Shown here one piece after another: positions 58,248 to 64,000 of a DNA stretch of 64,000 bases; positions within the stretch are counted from its first letter, which is position 1, and each line of letters begins with the position of its first letter. The DNA lies in NCBI GenBank assembly GCA_050013875.1, contig JBEKEK010000008.1:1-64000 (forward strand), in the 5' to 3' direction. The notes under the pieces are model-generated. The model searched no databases and had not been told where the DNA came from. It saw only the letters and a list, made by a program, of their open reading frames with translations. The translations under genes and the position numbers were made by a program. Source of the stretch: Trebonia sp050013875. Lineage in GTDB: Bacteria; Actinomycetota; Actinomycetes; Streptosporangiales; Streptosporangiaceae.

Positions 58248-58955
58248 ACCCAATTCACAATCCAGTAAGGGTAACGGCCGGTGGCTCTGCGCCCCGGGCA
58301 CCTCGTCTGCGCTGGCTCGGGTGGCGGCCGCGGCGGCCAAGGCCTCTCCGCGGCGCTTCTGGAGGCGGCCGTAGCCCACATTCCAGACGATCAGCGCGGC
58401 GGTTACCACGTACGGCATGACCTTCGAGGTAGCGAATGCGGTCCCGGTCGATGTATTCGCCACGATGACGATCCGGGCCGCGGCCTCGGCCAGGTAGGTG
58501 ATGCCCCAGACGGCGGTGACGACCCGGAAGACGTGCCGGAACTCCTTGTACTGCCACAAGTCGGTGAACTCGCGGCCTTGCCGGCTGTCGGGACCGATGA
58601 ACTCCATGGCCAACCGGTACATCAGCGGCTCCGGCCGGGCCAGCGAGCCCAGGCAGAGCAGCCCGAACACCCCGGTGCCGACCGACCCCTCGTCGAGTAC
58701 CAGCTTCGGATTGTGGCTGACCAGCCCGAGGATGGCGCCGACCGCGATGCCGGCAAGGACCAGGGCGCCGACCGCGTCCACCCGGCGCTGCCTGATGATG
58801 CCGATGATCACCCCGACGGCCGGGAACACGCCGCTCAGTACGAGCGCGGACACCGTGCTGAACCCGTTCGAGCGGAGCAGGTTGTAGGCAACAAGGGGCC
58901 CTGCGATGTCGAGGACCGCGATCTTCGCGACCGAGCGCAGCCGGCTGGAATCCAT
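58173..58955 (-). CDS. VC0807-family integral membrane protein
   Basis: 260 residues with about six helices (VLDIAGPLVAYNLLRSNGFS, ALVLSGVFPAVGVIIGIIR, VGALVLAGIAVGAILGLVS). The VxxIxRQRRVDAVGALVL pattern and the conserved YRLAMEFIG are those of VC0807 proteins. The last 45 residues run antisense to the deacetylase and are probably an unselected extension. Start overlaps the zone of the PadR operator, so the PadR may repress it. Confidence 0.8.
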   Translation of the reverse strand: MDSSRLRSVAKIAVLDIAGPLVAYNLLRSNGFSTVSALVLSGVFPAVGVIIGIIRQRRVDAVGALVLAGIAVGAILGLVSHNPKLVLDEGSVGTGVFGLLCLGSLARPEPLMYRLAMEFIGPDSRQGREFTDLWQYKEFRHVFRVVTAVWGITYLAEAAARIVIVANTSTGTAFATSKVMPYVVTAALIVWNVGYGRLQKRRGEALAAAAATRASADEVPGAQSHRPLPLLDCELGLRGGEVVALVDQAGDDDLERRHRL

Positions 58956-58964
58956 GTGCCATAC

Positions 58965-58989
58965 TCTATAGGTCGATTCGACCTATAGA
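58965..58989. promoter_or_regulatory. 25-bp perfect palindrome, probable PadR operator
   Basis: Two 11-bp arms (58965-58975 and 58979-58989) around ATT: core CTATAGGTCG-N3-CGACCTATAG. It sits 10 bases upstream of the VC0807 ATG and 48 before padR, over the likely -10 of the former. It would control both. Confidence 0.7.
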
Positions 58990-59036
58990 TAGCTTCGGCG
59001 GCCGGGGACCGTCCGCCGAGCCAACTTCGGAGCGCT

Positions 59037-59609
59037 GTGCCCACGCCACGATCCCGGCTCACGAGTTTCGAGCACGTGCTGCTCGGCATGATCTTCATGC
59101 AGCCTTCGACCGGGTACGACCTCAAGCGGCGGTTCGCGACCACCGCCCTGGGTGTCTACCAGCCGAGTTCCGGTGCTCTCTACCCCGCGCTTGACCGACT
59201 GGAACGGCGCGGCCTGCTCCGCTCGGAGCTGCCGCCACCGGCCGATGGCACCCGGCCGCGGCGGCTCTACCACCTGACCGAGGACGGCCGGGAGGCCCAC
59301 CTCGGCTGGCTACGCGAGCCGGTCGTGCCGGCGACCGTCGCCCAGGATCTCGGCCTGCACCTGGTGCGTTTCGTGATGATGGCGCACGTGCTGCCCGCCG
59401 ACGCGGTGATCGAGTTCCTGGCCAGCCTGCGCGCCGCCCTGGCCGGGTTTGTCGGCTCGCTGGAGCGTTCTGCCAGTGCCAGCACGGACGCTGGCGGGAA
59501 TCAGTACGCCGGGCTGGCCGTCGAGCATGGCCTCGCGGTGCACCGGGCCAGCCTGGCCTGGGCCGAGCAGGCGATCGCCAGGGTGACGGCGGACGCCCCG
59601 CGAGGGTGA
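59037..59609 (+). CDS. PadR-family transcriptional regulator
   Basis: 190 residues from GTG 59037, GGAG 5 bases upstream. FEHVLLGMIFMQPSTGYDLK and YQPSSGALYPALDRLERRGL are the PadR winged helix; RPRRLYHLTEDGREAHLGWL is the wing. A C-terminal helical dimer part (about 110-185) follows. Likely binds the palindrome in its own promoter. Confidence 0.9.
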   Translation: MPTPRSRLTSFEHVLLGMIFMQPSTGYDLKRRFATTALGVYQPSSGALYPALDRLERRGLLRSELPPPADGTRPRRLYHLTEDGREAHLGWLREPVVPATVAQDLGLHLVRFVMMAHVLPADAVIEFLASLRAALAGFVGSLERSASASTDAGGNQYAGLAVEHGLAVHRASLAWAEQAIARVTADAPRG

Positions 59610-59681
59610 GTCCTAAACTGGCCTAGTCTGGCGGGTTGCCGCGCCGGAACGGGGAACGGGAACTGGGAGAGGACGACGGGC

Positions 59682-60308
59682 ATGGGCCAAGAGGTGCTTG
59701 CGGCAACGCGGCGCAGTCTGCACGCGGTGGCTGAACTTGTTCTGGCGGGTCCGCAGTACCGGGCCATCGGCAAACTGCGGCTGCAGGTGATACCGGGCGG
59801 TTTCGCGACCATCGCGGCACCCGAGCTGCGCGCCGTCGGTACCCAGGTCACCGGGGCCGGGGGAGCGGCCGTCGCCATCAACGGCCAGACCCCGCGCGCC
59901 ATCGGGGCGGATCTCGGCGTGACGGCGGGACGGCCAGCGGGCGCCTACGCCGGCGGCTCGGGAGTGGACCCCGACGAGATGCTGACCGTCCAGGCCGGCC
60001 AGGCCGCGGTGGTCATGGGGGCGCTCTCACTCGGCCACGACGCGCTGATCGCGTTCGCCCCAGCCGAGACGCCGATCCTCTGGCCCGAGCACTTCGACGT
60101 GGCGATCCGCACCGAGGACACGAACTACGGCGTCTCCCCGGGAGACGGCTTCAGCGACGAGCCGTACGCGTACGTGGGAGTGTCCGCCCCGCCGGCCGGC
60201 GACGCCTTCTGGAACGCCCCCTTCGGCGCGGCCCTGCCGCTGCGCGAGCTCCCGGATGCGGCCGCCGTCACCAGCTTCTTCGCCGAAGGCCGCGGCCGCA
60301 TCAAGTAG
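59682..60308 (+). CDS. Hypothetical protein
   Basis: 208 residues, GGAGAGGAC before the ATG. LLAGPQYRAIGKLRLQVIP, GGFATIAAPELRAVG and LIAFAPAETPILWPEHFDVA, AIRTEDTNYGVSPGDGFSDE form a beta-rich fold I cannot name; no signal peptide or membrane part. Conserved Trp/Asp segments indicate a real gene. Confidence 0.65.
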   Translation: MGQEVLAATRRSLHAVAELVLAGPQYRAIGKLRLQVIPGGFATIAAPELRAVGTQVTGAGGAAVAINGQTPRAIGADLGVTAGRPAGAYAGGSGVDPDEMLTVQAGQAAVVMGALSLGHDALIAFAPAETPILWPEHFDVAIRTEDTNYGVSPGDGFSDEPYAYVGVSAPPAGDAFWNAPFGAALPLRELPDAAAVTSFFAEGRGRIK

Positions 60309-60323
60309 CGCCCGGATGTACCG

Positions 60324-61031
60324 CTACTCCCAGCGGAAGAACCGGGCGGCGGCGCCCGCGCAGACGAGGGTGCAGAGGCCGAGGACGGCGATCGCCGCTG
60401 GCTGCGGCCACGAGCCGGCCATGCTGTCGCCCAGTGCCTGCCGGGCCGCGCCGAGCGGGGTGAACTGGCCGATGCGCCGGGCGCTGGCCGACAGCTGCGG
60501 AGTCCACAGACCCGCAAAGTACATCAGCGGGAAGAACAGCACCGTCCCGGCCGCGCCGGCGGATCTCGCGGTGGGGGCGACGGCGCCGATCAGCAGGCCG
60601 AGCGCGACCATCGCGGCGGCGGACAGGACGGCCACCAGGGCGAACCCGACCGGCTGGCGCGGCAGCGGCACGCCGAAGCCGAGCCGGCCCAGGACGAGGA
60701 CGCCGACGGTCGCGATCAGGATGACGGCCAGGCTGACGATCAGCTGCGCGCCGATCACCCGGACCGGGCCGGCCGGCGTGGTCGCCAGCCGCCGCAGCAC
60801 GCGTCCCTGCCGGTAGCCCGCTATCTGCACGGGGATCCCCTGGACGCCGAACGCGACGCTGATGAACGCGATGACGATCGGCTCGTAGACGGTCACCAGC
60901 GGCACGCCGCCGACGTTGGACGCGGACAGGCCCATGACCGCGAGCAGCACCATCGGGAACGCCAGCCCCCAGAACAGCGCGAGTGGCTCGCGGAACAGCA
61001 GCTTCGTCTCGGTGAGCGTGAGCATCTTCAC
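60324..61031 (-). CDS. ABC-2 type transporter permease
   Basis: 235 residues with six hydrophobic helices. The start TLTETKLLFREPLALFWGL, the central IAGYRQGRVLRRLATTPAGP and LFFPLMYFAGLWTPQLSASA are usual for DrrB-like permeases. It overlaps the ATPase gene by four bases. Exports drugs or lipids with its partner. Confidence 0.9.
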   Translation of the reverse strand: MKMLTLTETKLLFREPLALFWGLAFPMVLLAVMGLSASNVGGVPLVTVYEPIVIAFISVAFGVQGIPVQIAGYRQGRVLRRLATTPAGPVRVIGAQLIVSLAVILIATVGVLVLGRLGFGVPLPRQPVGFALVAVLSAAAMVALGLLIGAVAPTARSAGAAGTVLFFPLMYFAGLWTPQLSASARRIGQFTPLGAARQALGDSMAGSWPQPAAIAVLGLCTLVCAGAAARFFRWE

Positions 61032-61822
61032 CGTGGCCTCCGGTCGGTCACCGTCTGGCTGAGCAGTGTCTTACTGGTGGTCAGCGCCCCGTCGGTGAGC
61101 GACCTGTCCGCGGGCACCCGGTCGGTCAGCGCGACGAAGGTGTCTTCGAGGGTGGGGCTGCCGAGCGCGGCCGGGGTGCCGAGCGCGGCGATCTGGCCGT
61201 CACGCAGGATGGCGACGCGGTCGCAGAGCCGCTCCGCCTCGGTCATGAAGTGCGTGATCAGCATGATCGTGACTCCGCTGTTCCTGATGTCGTCGATGAG
61301 CCGCCAGGTGTCCCGGCGGGCGACCGGGTCGAGGCCGGTCGTGAGCTCGTCAAGAATGGCGACCCGCGGCCGCCCGATGAGCGCGAGCGCGATCGAGAGC
61401 CGCTGCTTCTGCCCCCCAGACAGCCTCCGGTACCTGGTGTTCCGTTTCTCGGTGAGGTCGAGTATCGCCAGCAGGCTGTCGATGTCGGCCGGGTGGCGGT
61501 AGAAGGACGCGTACAGAGCCATGGCCTCGGCCACCGTCAGCTTGTCCGGCAGCTGGCTCTCCTGCAGCTGGACGCCGAGCAGCTGCCGCACCTCGCCCCG
61601 GTCCCGTCGCGGGTCAAGGCCCGCGACGCGGATCCGCCCCTGGTCGGGCACGCGCAGCCCGACGACGCAGTCCACCGTGGTCGATTTGCCCGCGCCGTTC
61701 CGGCCGAGCAAGCCGAAGATCTCGCCCTCGGCCACCGTGAAACTGACGTCGTCCACCGCGACCTGCTCGCCGTAGAGCTTGCGCAAGTGCTCAACCTCGA
61801 TGGCCGTACCTGATGTGTTCAT
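61028..61822 (-). CDS. ABC transporter ATP-binding protein
   Basis: 264 residues from ATG 61822 (GAGG upstream). Walker A GLLGRNGAGKSTT, Q-loop QLQESQLP, signature LSGGQKQRLS, Walker B VAILDELTTGLDP, switch His in MLITHFMTEAE. DrrA-type. Probably induced by the two-component system encoded divergently. Confidence 0.93.
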   Translation of the reverse strand: MNTSGTAIEVEHLRKLYGEQVAVDDVSFTVAEGEIFGLLGRNGAGKSTTVDCVVGLRVPDQGRIRVAGLDPRRDRGEVRQLLGVQLQESQLPDKLTVAEAMALYASFYRHPADIDSLLAILDLTEKRNTRYRRLSGGQKQRLSIALALIGRPRVAILDELTTGLDPVARRDTWRLIDDIRNSGVTIMLITHFMTEAERLCDRVAILRDGQIAALGTPAALGSPTLEDTFVALTDRVPADRSLTDGALTTSKTLLSQTVTDRRPR

Positions 61823-61951
61823 GACCGCAGCCTCGCCCAGCGCCCGCCTGTTCGGCATCGGCCGCCCGGCCCCGGCTGCCTCGACCGGAGCCGGCCGGAC
61901 TTCGACTTTGGTCGGTGTCGCCGCCGGGGCTGCCGGGCCTAGCCTGGGCAG

Positions 61952-63319
61952 GTGAGCGAATCGCCTGGGCTGCCGGTGACCGTGTCCGTGCTGGCTTGCA
62001 TCGGGGCACTGACCGCCGCCACCATCTGGGGGGAAGCGGGCGGGGACACGTCGTCCGCACTGCTGATCCTCGACGTCGCGGCCGGGCTGGCCGCCCTCGC
62101 GCTGCTGCCGGTGCTGCTGCGCTGGCCGGTACCGGGCGCGATCGCGCTGGCCGTGCTGGCGGCGCTGTCACCGGCGGCCACGCCGGCCGCGACGTACGCG
62201 ACGCTGCACGTCGCGCTGCGCCGACCCTTCGCGGTGGCGGCCGCGGTCGGCGCAGCGGGCGTGGTCGCCCACCTGATTCGCGGGCTCTGGCGGCCGATCG
62301 GGTCGCTGCCCTACGGCTGGTGGGCGGTGCTGGTGATCGTCGCCGAGGCCGCGCTCGTCGGGTGGGGCCAGCTCTCGCGGGCCAGGCAGGCGCTGCTCGC
62401 CTCATTGCGCGAGCGGGCCTGCCGGGCCGAGACCGAGCAGGCCAGGCACGTCGCCGAGGCTCGCGCGGCCGAACGCGCAAGCATCGCCCGCGAGATGCAT
62501 GACGTACTCGCCCACCGGCTCTCCCTGCTCGCCACCTATGCGGGAGCGCTCGAATACCGCCCGGATGCCCCGCCCGAGCAGCTCGCCCGCGCCGCCGGGG
62601 TGGTCCGCGCGAGCACTCACCAGGCGCTCGATGAGCTGCGGGAGGTCATCAGCGTGCTGCGAGACGACGACAGCACCGCCGGGATACGCCCGCAACCTGG
62701 TTTGGCCGACCTCAGCGGGTTGGTCGTGGAGGCCAGGGACGCGGGCACCCCGGTCGACCTGGCGGACCGGATCTCCCGGGCACAGGACCTGCCGGGCGCT
62801 CTCGGCCGGACCGCCTACCGGATCGCGCAAGAGGGCCTGACCAACGCCCGTAAGCACGCTCCCGGCCAGCCAGTCCGGCTGCTGCTCAACGGTCGGCCCG
62901 GTGACCAGCTGCTGGTCGAGCTGACCAACCCGGCCGGGCTCCCCGCCGCACCGAGGCCAGCCACCCCGGCCGCAAGCGGCGCCCGTGACGAAAGTGCCCG
63001 TGACGAAAGTGCCCGTGACGACAGTGCCCTCGACGACAGTGCCCTAGCCGCGCTGGCAACCCCCGTCCGGCCGTCGCTCAACGGCAGCGGGACAGGCACC
63101 GGCCTGATCGGGCTGACCGAACGCGCGCGGCTGGCCGGCGGCGAACTCGACCACGGGATCGGCCCGGACGGCCAGTTCCGGCTGCGCGCGCGCCTGCCCT
63201 GGCCAGCCGGAGCTACCGAGCCAGCAGAGTCGCCCGAGAAGACCAAGCCAGCCGAGACGGCGGGCATAATCAGGCCGGCCGAGCATCCCGATCGAACCGA
63301 GCCAGGTAGCCGCCAGTGA
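61952..63319 (+). CDS. NarL-type sensor histidine kinase
   Basis: 455 residues, GTG start. Four or so membrane segments in the first 150 residues (TVSVLACIGALTAATIWG and others), then HisKA_3 with ARAAERASIAREMHDVLAHR (His in MHD) and an HATPase with LGRTAYRIAQEGLTNARKHA and GTGLIGLTERARL. A Ser/Asp-rich repeat linker interrupts the ATPase domain (about 340-370). It phosphorylates the next gene product. Signal unknown. Confidence 0.9.
   Translation: MSESPGLPVTVSVLACIGALTAATIWGEAGGDTSSALLILDVAAGLAALALLPVLLRWPVPGAIALAVLAALSPAATPAATYATLHVALRRPFAVAAAVGAAGVVAHLIRGLWRPIGSLPYGWWAVLVIVAEAALVGWGQLSRARQALLASLRERACRAETEQARHVAEARAAERASIAREMHDVLAHRLSLLATYAGALEYRPDAPPEQLARAAGVVRASTHQALDELREVISVLRDDDSTAGIRPQPGLADLSGLVVEARDAGTPVDLADRISRAQDLPGALGRTAYRIAQEGLTNARKHAPGQPVRLLLNGRPGDQLLVELTNPAGLPAAPRPATPAASGARDESARDESARDDSALDDSALAALATPVRPSLNGSGTGTGLIGLTERARLAGGELDHGIGPDGQFRLRARLPWPAGATEPAESPEKTKPAETAGIIRPAEHPDRTEPGSRQ
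62981..63040 (+). repeat. Four 15-bp tandem repeats inside the kinase gene
   Basis: GCCCGTGACGAAAGT and variants recur at 62981, 62996, 63011 and 63026. They encode ARDES/ARDDS/ALDDS pentapeptides, lie within the ATPase domain before the G-box and would vary in number by slippage. Confidence 0.85.
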
Positions 63320-63981
63320 CCGACGCTACGCCCCGCCGCATCCGCGTGCTGCTGGTTGACGACGACGCGCTCGTCCGGGCCGGGCTCACGATGATGCTCG
63401 ACGGCGCGAACGGCGTTGAGGTGGTCGGCGAGGCCGCCGACGGGGCAGAGGTGCCGGCCGCGGTGGACGTGCACGCGCCCGATGTCGTGCTGATGGACCT
63501 GCGCATGCCGCGCACCGACGGGATCACCGCCACCCGCCGGCTGCGGGCCAGGCCGAACCCGCCGGAGGTGATCGTGCTTACCACCTTCGACGCCGACGAG
63601 AACGTGCTCGGCGGGCTGCGGGCCGGCGCCAGCGGCTTCCTGCTCAAGGATTCGCCGCCGGCCCGCATCGTCGAGGCGATCCGCCGGGTCGCCGACGGCG
63701 ATCCCATCCTCTCCCCGGCGATCACCAGGCGGCTGATGGACCGGGCGGCCGCCGAGTCGGGCGTCAGGGCGAAGGCCGACGCGGCGTTCGCGGACCTGAC
63801 CCCGCGCGAGCGCGAGGTGGTCCTCGGCGTCGCCCAGGGCGAGACCAACGCCGAGATCGCCGCCCGGCTGTTCATGAGCGTGGCCACCGTTAAGTCGCAC
63901 ATCACCCATATCCTGACCAAGCTCGGCGCCACCAACCGCACCCAGATCGCCCTGCTCGCCCACGACGCCGGCCTGATTTAA
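63316..63981 (+). CDS. LuxR/NarL-family response regulator
   Basis: 221 residues, overlapping the kinase by four bases. Receiver: LLVDDDALVRAGL with acidic pocket, phospho-Asp in VVLMDLRMPRTDG, LTTFDADENVLGGL and Lys in GFLLKDSPP. HTH: LTPREREVVLGVAQGETNAE and ATVKSHITHILTKLG. It is the cognate regulator and likely controls the divergent ABC exporter. Confidence 0.93.
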   Translation: MTDATPRRIRVLLVDDDALVRAGLTMMLDGANGVEVVGEAADGAEVPAAVDVHAPDVVLMDLRMPRTDGITATRRLRARPNPPEVIVLTTFDADENVLGGLRAGASGFLLKDSPPARIVEAIRRVADGDPILSPAITRRLMDRAAAESGVRAKADAAFADLTPREREVVLGVAQGETNAEIAARLFMSVATVKSHITHILTKLGATNRTQIALLAHDAGLI

Positions 63982-64000
63982 CGGCCACGCCCGAGTGGAG

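Overview
The window is high-GC DNA from a soil-type actinomycete. Lineage markers are a proteasome beta subunit, a mycothiol-type (TIGR03086/MDMPI) enzyme, deazaflavin/F420-type oxidoreductases, SARP regulators, GTG/TTG starts and several genes that look leaderless, with a -10 box 6-8 bases before the start codon. Genus cannot be set from sequence alone. No rRNA, tRNA, CRISPR array, prophage or insertion sequence was recognised. Most of the window is accessory: many transcription regulators, toxin or conflict genes, and at least five broken genes or gene remnants.

Layout. 1-7.3 kb: a secreted two-CBM beta-1,3-glucanase (partial), a large ATPase/SARP regulator, a secreted protein and a deleted F420 oxidoreductase. 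7.9-12.6 kb: a 1411-residue sensor kinase/response regulator/PP2C/anti-sigma fusion coupled to a STAS antagonist. 12.6-18.3 kb: small enzymes (DinB, PPOX remnant, zinc dehydrogenase, TIGR03086, MarR, deazaflavin reductase, PEP mutase, thioesterase). 18.4-20.2 kb: a methionyl-tRNA synthetase behind a Met-codon leader peptide and terminator, which reads as a ribosome-mediated attenuator. 21.8-22.9 kb: an AbiEii-like pair. 22.9-25.6 kb: ECF sigma and drug exporter. 25.6-36.1 kb: a SARP gene divergent from an eight-gene operon led by two paralogous proteins with acidic Trp-rich (EWEWE) repeats, followed by an HExxH protein, three unrecognised proteins, an M20 peptidase and an amidohydrolase; this is the best candidate for an undescribed system. 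36.2-39.1 kb: a MetE-like fragment and a full copy, a Ddn-like protein and a VOC protein. 39.3-43.6 kb: an aromatic acyl-CoA catabolic operon (FAD hydroxylase, acyl-AMP ligase, PaaX).

43.7-49.8 kb: SDR, ArsR-SRPBCC pair, an EACC1-caspase conflict pair of visibly lower GC, and VapBC. 50.0-55.2 kb: an ECF sigma fused to a bifunctional-nuclease-like domain, its sigma-less paralogue, a lone proteasome beta subunit and a divergent EF-Tu. 55.3-64 kb: small membrane proteins, a TetR/NTF2-like pair, a NodB deacetylase, PadR with its operator, and an ABC exporter divergent from a NarL-type two-component system.

Starts were moved from the longest frame wherever a ribosome binding site or -10 box favoured another codon. 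Names are family-level readings from motifs; no database search was possible.
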